Shown: positions 23,849 through 32,109, numbered from the stretch's first letter. The stretch is DNA of 64,000 nucleotides from Candidatus Contubernalis alkalaceticus (GCF_022558445.1 NZ_CP054699.1:1992001-2056000); one strand, 5' to 3'. Notes: generated by a model not told the origin, from the letters alone. Numbers and translations: made by a program.

Positions 23849-24569
23849 CTTTTTTCTTACGGGGCTTTTTTACGGCCTGTGTTTTTGCTACACTCACCCG
23901 GCGGCTGATGTCTTCCCGGTATTTGACGGCCTGCATTCTGTTATTTTCGCTATCCTCTGGATCGACGAACCCCCAATGTTTTAATATTTTTATTTTGTGG
24001 TAAACGTCTTCTATTACAAAGAGTGATTCATCACCGAAAAATTTAACTTCGTTAAGTTTAAGCACCGCAGCCGGGGATTCAGGCAATCCTGTTAATTCGC
24101 ATAGTTCCCGCTTGCTGATGAAGAAGTCTTCATCCTCTCGGTATTTGGTGCTAAGGTAGCACACGTAAAAGAACGTTAATAATTCTTTATGGCCCATCGT
24201 CCCGCGTCTCATGTAGTAAAGAAGTGCCTCGAATGCGTACCGATGTATCGGGGAGAAAAATTCTCCTTTTTCTACCTGTGAGAATGCAACGTCAAAATAT
24301 GTCGTTGCTACTGGCCGTTTTCCCTTCTCTAAAAATCCCGGCCTAGCCTTTGCCCATTCCAACCGTTGAAATTCTTTTCTCGCTCTCCTGATGGTATCTA
24401 AACTTGTTGAAATCGTAACGGCAGCCTCCAAATCTGATTTGTAAAATTTCCCCCGGAGGTTAAACTCTGATATGAGTAAAAAGAAGTATAACCTGTGGGC
24501 CGGGGATATTCTCTTAAAGATTTCATTTTCAGCAAGTCCTTTTGTAAAAGGAAAAAAACTTCCGCTCAA
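23838..24569 (-). CDS. Replication initiator-like winged-helix protein
   Basis: A 243-residue protein with no recognised full-length family. It begins SGSFFPFTKGLAENEIFKRI and has two winged-helix-like halves: about 20-90 (HRLYFFLLISEFNL; TSLDTIRRARKEFQRL) and about 110-210 (RGTMGHKELLTFFYVCYL; SKRELCELTGLPESP), with a basic tail KKPRKKKAVM. This resembles RepA/replisome-organiser proteins. The strong argument is position: its 3' end runs into six iterons. The TTG start at 24569 follows a G-rich stretch and is uncertain. No helicase or primase domain is visible, so it would depend on host replication proteins. Confidence 0.6.
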   Translation of the reverse strand: MSGSFFPFTKGLAENEIFKRISPAHRLYFFLLISEFNLRGKFYKSDLEAAVTISTSLDTIRRARKEFQRLEWAKARPGFLEKGKRPVATTYFDVAFSQVEKGEFFSPIHRYAFEALLYYMRRGTMGHKELLTFFYVCYLSTKYREDEDFFISKRELCELTGLPESPAAVLKLNEVKFFGDESLFVIEDVYHKIKILKHWGFVDPEDSENNRMQAVKYREDISRRVSVAKTQAVKKPRKKKAVM

Positions 24570-24597
24570 CCCCTACACCCCCACCGAGGGCCAATAA

Positions 24598-24626
24598 TTG
24601 CCATATAACTTGTTTTGTGGTAAAAT
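24598..24626 (+). promoter_or_regulatory. Plus-strand promoter antisense to the rep leader
   Basis: TTGCCA (24598-24603) and TAAAAT (24621-24626), spacer 17. It points away from rep and no protein gene follows; a terminator follows 35 bases later. Confidence 0.5.
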
Positions 24627-24632
24627 ATTGAT

Positions 24633-24695
24633 AAGAAAAATCATAAGTTTTCTCCTTACCCCGGCCAGCCCCCCAGCTCCGGGATTTTTGTTTTT
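24633..24695 (+). ncRNA. Candidate antisense RNA to the rep mRNA leader
   Basis: Between the promoter at 24598-24626 and the hairpin CCCGG/CCGGG (24660-24683) followed by ATTTTTGTTTTT, a transcript of about 60 bases is predicted. It is complementary to the untranslated region between the HTH gene and rep. Countertranscripts in this position control copy number in many plasmids. Prediction only. Confidence 0.4.
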
Positions 24696-24879
24696 AAACA
24701 TTTACTGACTTTTTTTCCTGCTCTGCCATCCACTGATCCAGGGTTTCCTTTCTGAAAAGAATTTTCCCACCTACCCGGAAATGAGGCAGCTCCCCGGCTT
24801 TTACCATCATGTAAACCTTCCACGTTGACGATAGCATATAACTGGCAGCATCCTTCACCGTCAAAACTTCCTTAACCAT
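24694..24879 (-). CDS. Excisionase-family HTH protein, first gene of the rep operon
   Basis: A 61-residue HTH_17 protein: VLTVKDAASYMLSSTWKVYM then VKAGELPHFRVGGKILFRKE and LDQWMAEQE. The second ATG (24879) is preferred since GAAAGGA abuts the first one too closely. It is the first gene of the minus-strand operon leading to rep and diverges from the candidate repressor at 25022 across an operator-rich region. Position equals that of Xis/Str in PICIs. Confidence 0.78.
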   Translation of the reverse strand: MVKEVLTVKDAASYMLSSTWKVYMMVKAGELPHFRVGGKILFRKETLDQWMAEQEKKSVNV

Positions 24880-24921
24880 TTTTTTCATCCTTTCATAAAT
24901 TTTAATGGATATTTTTAACTC

Positions 24922-25007
24922 GTTATGTTATTATTAGTATAGCATTGATTGTTGTGTTATTTCAATGATGTTTAACATAACATTAGCGTAACAATTACCG
25001 TAACAAT
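24922..25007. promoter_or_regulatory. Divergent control region with repeated operators
   Basis: GTTATGTTA (24922-24930), GTTGTGTTA (24951-24959) and the inverted TAACATAAC (24973-24981) bracket a minus-strand promoter (TTGAAA 24960-24965, TATACT 24936-24941, spacer 18). GTAACAAT occurs twice, 12 bases apart, at 24988 and 25000. This arrangement fits a regulator binding between the HTH/rep operon and the 25022-integrase operon. Confidence 0.6.
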
Positions 25008-25021
25008 AGGAGGACAACTAT

Positions 25022-25912
25022 ATGCAAGAATTGGTAAAATGGAAATGGGCTCAGCCCAAAGCTGATACTGTAAAAATTAAAGACAATCGTATTTTATGGG
25101 AAGGAGAATGGGAATCCAAATATTATCCCTTCGATTTTCCTAACATGCCTAATGCTCTTGCAAAGGTTGACAATGCAGAACAGGCTGTTGATTTCGTTAA
25201 AAGGTATGGTTTTTTGGGTTACTTCACTTTTGACGATGAAAAAACGGTAAGTCTTTTATCGGTAGGGGAGCCACTAGATTGGTTTATATGTCATGCCAAA
25301 ACTGTTAAGCTTGTTCTTTATTTGATTGAAGCCATGCAAAACAAGAACGAAAAAATAATTAAATCAATAATTGATAGCTCAATTGTTGAAATAACTCGTA
25401 AAATGCTTTGGGAAGGAGCTCCCGAGATAAAAAAAACTGAAGCACAAAAGGCTTCTGAAAAAGTAAAAACCAAGGCTCACGTTATTGCCGAAGGTCCTAA
25501 TATTTCATATACTGACGCATTTATTCAGACTCCAGAAATATTACTTGGGAGCCAAATTTTAAGCGACAATCCTCAAAATAAATATCAGATGATTGCAATA
25601 TTAATGGTTAGTCACTTAATTGATGAAAACACAAAAAGAGTTAGGCGCACATTATTTTTAGGCGGAAAGAAATTGGATCGCTTTATGCAATCTTTTTATT
25701 CCCGTTCCTTAATAGAAGCTATATGGTATATGATCGGGGACGCTGCCCTTTTATCTCAGGAGAAAAACGGTAAAGGAATCCGAACTTGTAAAGAATGTGG
25801 CCTTCCCTTTATTGTTACTGATAAACGGCAGCAGTTTTGTCCGGGAGATGAATATTCAAAAGGCTCCTTGTGTGGAGCTAGATACAGAATGAGAAATTAC
25901 CGTTCAAAATAA
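25022..25912 (+). CDS. Zinc-finger protein co-transcribed with the integrase (candidate master regulator)
   Basis: A 296-residue protein that I do not recognise over most of its length. Its C-terminus (about 255-296) resembles the CGNR-type zinc finger: TCKECGLPFIVTDKRQQFCP, then a second pair in SLCGARYRMRNYR, giving four cysteines and a basic helix. The N-terminal 240 residues are mixed alpha/beta, as in ABATE-CGNR regulators. The start ATG follows AGGAGG. It ends 19 bases before the integrase start. Its place beside int and across a divergent operator region from the HTH/rep operon is where PICIs keep their repressor (Stl), but it has no classical N-terminal HTH. Confidence 0.6.
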   Translation: MQELVKWKWAQPKADTVKIKDNRILWEGEWESKYYPFDFPNMPNALAKVDNAEQAVDFVKRYGFLGYFTFDDEKTVSLLSVGEPLDWFICHAKTVKLVLYLIEAMQNKNEKIIKSIIDSSIVEITRKMLWEGAPEIKKTEAQKASEKVKTKAHVIAEGPNISYTDAFIQTPEILLGSQILSDNPQNKYQMIAILMVSHLIDENTKRVRRTLFLGGKKLDRFMQSFYSRSLIEAIWYMIGDAALLSQEKNGKGIRTCKECGLPFIVTDKRQQFCPGDEYSKGSLCGARYRMRNYRSK

Positions 25913-25931
25913 TTCAAGGAGGTATTAAAAA

Positions 25932-27314
25932 ATGGCCGGGAGTATAGAAAAACGGGGTAAAAATTCATGGAGGTTGACCGTAAGCTGTGGAATTGACAGC
26001 AAGGGAAAACAGATTAAAAAAACCCGCACAATTAAAACAAATGCAAAGTCAGATAGTGCTTCCAGGAAAGAAGCTGAAAAGGCTTTGGATTTGTTTGTGG
26101 CTGAAGTGGAAGCAGGTATCACCGGGACCGGAAGAATGAGTTTTAAAGAGTTTTGCGAAAAATGGTTAAAAGAATATGCGGAAATTGAACTTGCCCCTAA
26201 AACCATTCACCGATATAAGGATATTCTTGAAACCCGTATAATACCTGCCCTTGGACATCACAAAGTTGAACATATTAAGCCTATGCACTTATTAGAGTTT
26301 TATAATACCCTTAGAAAGGAAGGCACAAGGCTTAATGGGAAATATCTTGCACAACCATATTTACAGGAATTGCTTATAAAAGATAATATAGACTTAAAAG
26401 AACTAGCTGAGCAGTCAAGCATTGACAGAAGGACACTAACAAGGGTGCTTAATGGTAAACCGGTTTCCCACGGGACCGCATTGGCCGTAAGTAAAACCCT
26501 GGGGGTGGAGAAAGATAAATTGTTTGCGCCAAAAGGTGAAAACGGAGGGTTATCAGAGAGAACTATTCTTCATCATCACCGTTTAATATCCTCTATCCTT
26601 ACAACTGCTGTACAATGGCAGATCGTAATGACAAACCCTGCGGCAAGGGTAAAGGCCCCCAGGGTTAAGAAAAAAGAAGCCGGACACTTTGACGAAGAAG
26701 CAACTGCGAAAGTATTAAAGACCCTAGAGGAAGAACCTTTTAAATACCGGGGCGCCGTATTACTGGCCTTGGCTTCCGGTTGCAGGAGAGGGGAAATAAT
26801 GGGCCTTGAATGGCAGGACGTTAATTTTGAGGAAAATACCATCACCATAAAACAAGCCGCACAATATATACCCGGTCAAGGGAGTTTTACAAAGTCCCCC
26901 AAAAATGAATCTTCTGAACGAGTTATATCAATTCCCGCTTCTGTTATGGCCCTCTTGAAGAAATATAAGGTCCACCAAAACGAAGAAAGAATGAAACTTG
27001 GGGACATATGGCAGGGTTCAGAGAGGCTTTTTACTACCTGGAATGGACAAGCTATGCACCCCGACACCCTTTCAAATTGGTTTCCAAAGTTCTTAAAACG
27101 TCATAACCTGCCCCACCTAAATTTCCACGGTTTAAGACATACAGCTGCAACCCTTTTAATTGGACAAGGCCTGGACATTGTAGCATTAAGTAGCCGCCTG
27201 GGACACTCTGACAGGTCAACCACAATTAATATTTACACCCACGCTTTGAAACGAACAGATAAAGAAGCGGCTGACAAAATGGAAGTATTTTTCTCAAAAG
27301 AGGCGGCAACATAA
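25932..27314 (+). CDS. int: Tyrosine integrase with an inserted HTH domain
   Basis: A 460-residue tyrosine recombinase. Order: an arm-binding beta-sheet domain (about 1-60), start of the core-binding domain (about 70-130), an insertion (about 140-200), rest of the core-binding domain (about 205-240), and the catalytic domain. The catalytic residues are Arg285/286 (SGCRRGE), Lys near 321, His399 and Arg402 (HGLRH), His425 and Tyr435 (NIYTHA). The insertion LKELAEQSSIDRRTLTRVLN, followed by AVSKTLGVEKDKLF, is an XRE-type helix-turn-helix. The gene follows AAGGAGGT and ends 137 bases before attR, the normal position for an element's own integrase. Confidence 0.95.
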   Translation: MAGSIEKRGKNSWRLTVSCGIDSKGKQIKKTRTIKTNAKSDSASRKEAEKALDLFVAEVEAGITGTGRMSFKEFCEKWLKEYAEIELAPKTIHRYKDILETRIIPALGHHKVEHIKPMHLLEFYNTLRKEGTRLNGKYLAQPYLQELLIKDNIDLKELAEQSSIDRRTLTRVLNGKPVSHGTALAVSKTLGVEKDKLFAPKGENGGLSERTILHHHRLISSILTTAVQWQIVMTNPAARVKAPRVKKKEAGHFDEEATAKVLKTLEEEPFKYRGAVLLALASGCRRGEIMGLEWQDVNFEENTITIKQAAQYIPGQGSFTKSPKNESSERVISIPASVMALLKKYKVHQNEERMKLGDIWQGSERLFTTWNGQAMHPDTLSNWFPKFLKRHNLPHLNFHGLRHTAATLLIGQGLDIVALSSRLGHSDRSTTINIYTHALKRTDKEAADKMEVFFSKEAAT

Positions 27315-27334
27315 TTGGGGATAAATTGGGGATA
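27313..27334 (+). repeat. Tandem 11-bp repeat at right end (candidate integrase arm site)
   Basis: Two copies of AATTGGGGATA, identical to 12085-12106 and in the same orientation. They overlap the integrase stop codon. Confidence 0.6.
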
Positions 27335-27451
27335 CAAGAAACTAAAAAATGCACAAAATAACCTAATTATTTACAACACTAAAAATAAAAAAGACCTATC
27401 TTCCGGGCTTTTCAGCACATTACTATAATTAACAAATACCCTCTTATCTAA

Positions 27452-27539
27452 CTCCAAAACCGTTGGTTGCAGGTTCGAGCCCTGTCACCCCTGCCATAAG
27501 ATTAAAGTAACCACGGAGATTCCGTGGTTTTTTGTTTTT
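27452..27539 (+). repeat. Right attachment site (attR), 88-bp direct repeat
   Basis: A perfect copy of 11974-12061: the 3' half of tRNA-Trp from the anticodon loop, the CCA end and the terminator. No tRNA 5' half precedes it, so this is a tRNA remnant. Confidence 0.95.
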
Positions 27540-27652
27540 CTAAAATTTTATAAATTAGTAGAATTGAGAAAAATTGGTGATAGTTGTTTGCCGAAATCAT
27601 TTTTTTAACAGAATATTTATTGCTGTCACCTAAAGGGTGCAGATAAAAAATC

Positions 27653-27690
27653 AAAATCCAGTGGGACAAGGTTATTGTCCCACTGGATTT
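27653..27690 (-). terminator. Terminator of the lipoprotein gene at 27690
   Basis: A 16-17 bp perfect stem (AATCCAGTGGGACAA with its complement) and a 5-base loop, followed by TTTTGATTTTTT on the minus strand. Confidence 0.85.
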
Positions 27691-28205
27691 TATTTAAGAG
27701 CTTCTTCTAATGTGGTTACTATCTCCTGCAGAAGTTCTACTATTTCTTCCAAGATTTCTATCATGCGATAAAGGTCTGTAGTTTTTTGGTATTCATCATC
27801 AAGAACACTCATTCGCTCAGCTTTTTTCTCAAACGTTTCATAAATGGTCATGTATGTATCATAATCAGCTTTATTTTCTAGTTGAGCCAGTAAATCTTCA
27901 CTTTCTACCTTAAGGGCTTCAGATTTATTATCCAGTTCATATAACTTTGAAAATAATTCTTCTTCTATCTCTTCGACCCTCTGCTGTAAATAATCATCCA
28001 TCTGATTTACAGAGTAACGGCTGGAATACTGATTATAAAGCTCCTCAAAAATAGCATCAACGTCTCCACCCCTCCAAGACTGTTCAATAGCCTTATCCAC
28101 TGATGCGTGAAATTCTTCATCAGTATTGATATCATTGGCCCCACAGCCCGTCAATACTACAGTAACCATTAAAACACAGATTATCATTAACCATTTCTTC
28201 TTCAT
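27690..28205 (-). CDS. Lipoprotein with helical, coiled-coil body
   Basis: A 171-residue protein starting MKKKWLMIICVLMVTVVLTG with a lipobox LTGC (Cys21), so it is exported and lipid-anchored. The mature part is acidic and helical with heptad repeats (QRVEEIEEELFSKLYELDNK onwards; MIEILEEIVELLQEIVTTLE). The ATG at 28205 is chosen over an in-frame start six codons upstream since AAGGAGGGG lies 6 bases before it. No family recognised. It is the first host gene after the mobile element. Confidence 0.75.
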   Translation of the reverse strand: MKKKWLMIICVLMVTVVLTGCGANDINTDEEFHASVDKAIEQSWRGGDVDAIFEELYNQYSSRYSVNQMDDYLQQRVEEIEEELFSKLYELDNKSEALKVESEDLLAQLENKADYDTYMTIYETFEKKAERMSVLDDEYQKTTDLYRMIEILEEIVELLQEIVTTLEEALK

Positions 28206-28332
28206 TATTCCCCTCCTTATCACTAAATTATTATAACTATAATTTTAATCTACTGTCAAGAATTTTACCGAATATTGCCTAAATATGACTAAAGAACCAT
28301 TTTCAATCTATAAATTGAGGGATTAATAATGC

Positions 28333-29460
28333 TCAAGGCAGACGGTTAACAGGAGATTCAATGGGATTTGATTGAACTGCACCGAAAAATCCTATGGTCT
28401 CAGCTGACAATTGCGTCATTCTTTCGTAGAATCCTGGCATATCGGAGCGTTCAAACAATTTAACCTGTTTACTGCCACCCATGGTAATAGTTCCATTATC
28501 ATTGACAGTAATACCGGTATCAATAAAGTGGAAGGGATAATCTAACTGAGGCCGATGAATGGCCCGAAAAATTCCTACTCCAAACAACGACCTTTTATTT
28601 TTTTGAAGCGTATTCCAATCATATAAGCTGCCATCTGAAAGCTCTGAACTTTTTGCTTCCACAAACAACTCCCCTACCTGCTGGCTGGCCTCACTGAGAA
28701 GTTCCCCATATTGCGATAAATGATAACTGCCGTGTACCATGTTCTTACCATCTGAATGACTTCCTACCAGCCCTCCATCATAACAAGGGATCCAAACAAT
28801 GGGAAGTTCTGAGGCCATAATACCGGCAAAAGCATATGGATCCATAGCAACGTTATATTCTAACCCTTGAGGATGATAGTCCCTGCCATCCCTGTGTCCT
28901 CTCTCAGGATTCTCCTGAGCATCCCCGGCAAATACCCAAACCTCTTTGATTTTAGACCGGCAGAGTTCCGGATCCTGCAAATATGCCTGCCACAGATCTG
29001 TTAAACTGCCCACCATAACAACAGTAGCTGGACCGGGGGAATTGTAAAGTCCCTCTAAAAGAGCAGTATGGCTAACGCCTGATGGAACACCGGCTCCGGT
29101 AATCTGGTTCAAACGTTCCACTAACACTTTGCCCGGTCTATGTTCCTGTTCTTCCGTTCTATCCAGCACAACCATTCTCAAAGTTATCTCATTCTTACAA
29201 TGCAGTCCGAACATACACAATAAATCAAAAAAATCGTCAAAATCTCCGCTGATTGCCTGCCTGCGGGTACAGTACCTAGGATAATACAGATCTGTACTTA
29301 AAATAACATCATTCCCTGTTCCCTCCACCGAGGGTTTTTCCGGCATCCTCTGTTCTTCCTCCTGAACAAATTCATAAAAAGGAGAACATCCAAAAAAACT
29401 AAAACCTACAGTGGAAATAAAACCAATTTCAATAAACCTTCGTCTGCTTATTTTTACCAT
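28333..29460 (-). CDS. Tat-exported nucleoside-hydrolase-like lipoprotein
   Basis: A 375-residue protein starting at ATG 29460 (AGGAGG upstream). The N-terminus has SRRRF, a twin-arginine motif, then a hydrophobic stretch ending FSFFGC, a lipobox, so a folded lipoprotein exported by Tat is predicted. The body resembles the inosine-uridine nucleoside hydrolase fold: SGDFDDFFDLLCMFGLH stands for the calcium-binding aspartate cluster, VVMVGSLTDLWQA for the second strand-loop, and EYNVAMDPYAFAGIM for the downstream block. Family is moderately sure; substrate and activity are not, since the DTDPGxDD motif is altered. Confidence 0.65.
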   Translation of the reverse strand: MVKISRRRFIEIGFISTVGFSFFGCSPFYEFVQEEEQRMPEKPSVEGTGNDVILSTDLYYPRYCTRRQAISGDFDDFFDLLCMFGLHCKNEITLRMVVLDRTEEQEHRPGKVLVERLNQITGAGVPSGVSHTALLEGLYNSPGPATVVMVGSLTDLWQAYLQDPELCRSKIKEVWVFAGDAQENPERGHRDGRDYHPQGLEYNVAMDPYAFAGIMASELPIVWIPCYDGGLVGSHSDGKNMVHGSYHLSQYGELLSEASQQVGELFVEAKSSELSDGSLYDWNTLQKNKRSLFGVGIFRAIHRPQLDYPFHFIDTGITVNDNGTITMGGSKQVKLFERSDMPGFYERMTQLSAETIGFFGAVQSNPIESPVNRLP

Positions 29461-29545
29461 ACTTCCTCCTAACGATTTAAAATTAACCTGCACACAAAAT
29501 CACTGAAAGTCTCTTATTAATTGTTGAATTTCATTATAATTATAG

Positions 29546-30691
29546 CTATTCTCCCTGTCCTTGTTTTTCCTGTTGATGATACTCAGGTAGGTTCTCAAGG
29601 TATAAGCTTCTGCTGGGAAAGGCTATAGACACTCGTTGGTCCTCCAATATTTTCATAATATTTAAGTTTATTTCTTCTTTAACCTTCATATGAGCTCCCC
29701 ACTGGATAGTAATGGTAAAATAATAAATGAATATATCCAGACTGCTGTCATTAAACGAATCGAACTTAACAAATATAACCTCCTTATGGACATCAGGATG
29801 GTTCTCCAACATCTTCCTGATTTCCTCCACACACTTTTTCAACTGATCCCGAGAAGTATCATATGTAACTCCCAAATTAAAGGAAACCCTGCGTTTTCCC
29901 ATCTTTGACCAGTTAGTTATGGGTTCTTTAGCCAGAGTAGAGTTGGGAACAGAAACCAGTGAGTTGGCGAAAGTTCGAATTCGAGTACTTCGAAAGCTAA
30001 TATCTTCTACCGTTCCCTCCACACTGGGGCTGAGAATCCAGTCCCCTATGTCAAAGGGCTTGTCGGTTATAATAACAATTCCTCCAAATATATTGGCGGC
30101 AGTATCCTGAGCCGCCAGGGCAAAGGCCAGGCCTCCCAACCCCAGGCCTGCAATAATTCCAGTCACGTCATAACCCCATTCACTGGCCACCAGGCTGAAA
30201 GCCAGGAAGATGATTAAGAATCTTAATATCTTGCTGATGAAAGGAATGAGTATATCATCCATCTTATCATCTATTTTACTGTTAATAACTTCAAACAAGC
30301 AGGGGCCGGCAATATTGTAAAGGCCCCAGGCAATGAGCACAATAATGGAAGCTCGAAAGGTTTGGGTCACTAAATCTTGAAAAAATTCGCCCAGGGGCAG
30401 TACCAGCAGAGCAAAATACAAACCTAATACGACAAACCAATTTCTGAGTGGCTGCTCAATACAATTGAGGATGTTTACCTTGGGATCCAGTCCTCTTCTT
30501 TGTAATAATTTCGTGATTCCCCGGAACACATACAGAGTAAAGGTTTTTCGCAACAGCAGAAATAAAAGGAAAACCAGCAGGGCTGTTCCTCCATATTTTC
30601 CCATATCCCACCAAAACCTCTGATGGGAGAGGGTAGAAAAAACCGTTTCTACCCATTGGTTTATTTCAAGTACCTCTAATATTTCCTGCAT
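29546..30691 (-). CDS. MscS-family small-conductance mechanosensitive channel
   Basis: A 381-residue membrane protein with about four N-terminal transmembrane segments, the pore-lining TM3 sequence GLGLGGLAFALAAQDTAANI then FGGIVIITDKPFDIGDWI, and a cytoplasmic beta/alpha domain. It opens on membrane tension after osmotic downshock. The ATG at 30691 follows AAAGGAGAG; an upstream TTG at 30706 is less likely. The C-terminal end EYHQQEKQGQGE is polar and species-specific. Confidence 0.92.
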   Translation of the reverse strand: MQEILEVLEINQWVETVFSTLSHQRFWWDMGKYGGTALLVFLLFLLLRKTFTLYVFRGITKLLQRRGLDPKVNILNCIEQPLRNWFVVLGLYFALLVLPLGEFFQDLVTQTFRASIIVLIAWGLYNIAGPCLFEVINSKIDDKMDDILIPFISKILRFLIIFLAFSLVASEWGYDVTGIIAGLGLGGLAFALAAQDTAANIFGGIVIITDKPFDIGDWILSPSVEGTVEDISFRSTRIRTFANSLVSVPNSTLAKEPITNWSKMGKRRVSFNLGVTYDTSRDQLKKCVEEIRKMLENHPDVHKEVIFVKFDSFNDSSLDIFIYYFTITIQWGAHMKVKEEINLNIMKILEDQRVSIAFPSRSLYLENLPEYHQQEKQGQGE

Positions 30692-30758
30692 AATCTCTCC
30701 TTTCAACTCAGAACAGCAATCTTCTTCTATGGAAGATTAATTATTTACAGAAGGTAAA

Positions 30759-31982
30759 CTAAAATCTGGTAAGCTCTTTAAATATTTTTATTGCAAAGTG
30801 ATCGGTCATTCCTGAAATAAAATCAATAATACATAATAAGTAATCTTTTTCCTCTCCCAAATCATAAATTACAATATTTTGGTATTTACTTGGCCTGGGA
30901 CAACCTTCAATCCGTGAATATTTAACAATCCATTTTTTAAACTCTTTTACCAAACTTGGATAAATAAGCTGATATTCATCTATTATAGTTAATGTTTTTT
31001 TCTGATTATAAAAACCCTTTAAAGCTTCAAAAATAGATTGTAATATTAATTCGGCATAATCACGAAAATAGGAGAGCCTTTGATGATAATAAATATTTTT
31101 AAAGCTAAATTGTTTTAAATGCTTCATTAATTCTAAATATTCATGGGAAAACCTGATACCCTCTTGGGGATTGCTGTAACTGCATAAATTGATCATAAAG
31201 TTATGCATCAGCACAGTATTATTAATAGATTTAATATGCACATCTAGAGATTCCTTCAAAATGCTTTTTAATTCCCGTATTTCATTAATATTTAAGATGT
31301 TCAATTCCAAAGCATCTTCAATATCTCTCCCCAGAAAGGCAATTTTATCGGCAATTTTTACGATACATCCTTCCCAGGTATAGGGGGGAAGCTGACTGGG
31401 TTCCTCCAGCCTTTCTAGATTTAAAACTTCCTCCCGAGGAAAAATAACGTTATCGTCTACCTCTCCACAATGAAGAATGATACCATCTCGAACCCCATAA
31501 GTAAGGTTTAAATTATATTCCCTGGCCCTATCATCCTGCAGCGTTTCCAGCAAATCTACAAACCGTAAGCTATTTTTCTCATGCCAGAACTTTACATTCA
31601 TCTCTTCTTCTGCTATTTTATCTATTATTTCTTCCCCAGCATGTCCAAAGGGTGCGTGTCCCAAATCATGCCCCAGAGCAATAGCATTGGTAAGCTGTGA
31701 ATTTAAGCCCAGATAGTTGGCTAGTGAATAACTCACTGAAGCTACATGGTTTACATGTTCAATTCTTGTACAAATATGGTCATTTTCAGTGGCAAAAAAA
31801 ACTTGAGTCTTATGTTTTAACCTTCTGTATGCAGTACAATGCAGGATTCTATTATAATCCCGGATAAAGTCATTTCTAATATCATCTTCCCGATGATACA
31901 GCTTATTTTTCCTGATTATAGAATTTTCCCACTTGGGATTTCCCTCAAAAACAGCAGCATTTTTAAACTTTTTTTTCACCAT
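30759..31982 (-). CDS. HD-domain dNTP triphosphohydrolase (Dgt-like)
   Basis: A 407-residue protein of the dGTPase-like family: RLKHKTQVF near the N-terminus, HVNHVASVSYSLANYLGLN with the first HD histidine, and IALGHDLGHAPFGHAGEE carrying the HD pair and further metal ligands. It hydrolyses dNTPs to nucleosides and triphosphate; whether dGTP or another dNTP is preferred cannot be seen. Start ATG at 31982 with GAGGAG upstream. Confidence 0.9.
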   Translation of the reverse strand: MVKKKFKNAAVFEGNPKWENSIIRKNKLYHREDDIRNDFIRDYNRILHCTAYRRLKHKTQVFFATENDHICTRIEHVNHVASVSYSLANYLGLNSQLTNAIALGHDLGHAPFGHAGEEIIDKIAEEEMNVKFWHEKNSLRFVDLLETLQDDRAREYNLNLTYGVRDGIILHCGEVDDNVIFPREEVLNLERLEEPSQLPPYTWEGCIVKIADKIAFLGRDIEDALELNILNINEIRELKSILKESLDVHIKSINNTVLMHNFMINLCSYSNPQEGIRFSHEYLELMKHLKQFSFKNIYYHQRLSYFRDYAELILQSIFEALKGFYNQKKTLTIIDEYQLIYPSLVKEFKKWIVKYSRIEGCPRPSKYQNIVIYDLGEEKDYLLCIIDFISGMTDHFAIKIFKELTRF

Positions 31983-32084
31983 TAATTAGCTCCTCACAGA
32001 TGGTATAAGTTATAACTTCTCTGAAGAATGAATCATTTCCTTTGTGTTTTTTGTAGAAATTAGCTTACTCTTCTTAAATAAAAA

Positions 32085-32109
32085 GGCCTGAATTCAATGA
32101 AAACAGGCC
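32085..32109 (-). terminator. Terminator
   Basis: GGCCTG/CAGGCC stem followed by TTTTTATTT on the minus strand; it probably ended the deacetylase transcript (34026) before the IS200/IS605 element entered. Confidence 0.6.

Larger units (their letters stand above)
12062..27539. mobile_element. 15.5-kb integrated element in tRNA-Trp (PICI-like satellite or deleted prophage)
   Basis: The element is bounded by perfect 88-bp att repeats. It carries a tyrosine integrase beside attR, a divergent control region, excisionase-like HTH genes, a Rep-like gene with six iterons, a cold-shock protein, HNH nuclease, P27-type small terminase, tape measure and a RinA/ArpU-type regulator. I see no large terminase, portal, protease, capsid, tail-tube, baseplate, holin or endolysin gene. 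int, a candidate regulator, a divergent HTH, rep, iterons and terS in that order match the layout of Gram-positive phage-inducible chromosomal islands; the tape measure is not typical of them. A defective prophage with a central deletion is the alternative. The left 2 kb is decayed material from another element. Confidence 0.85.
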
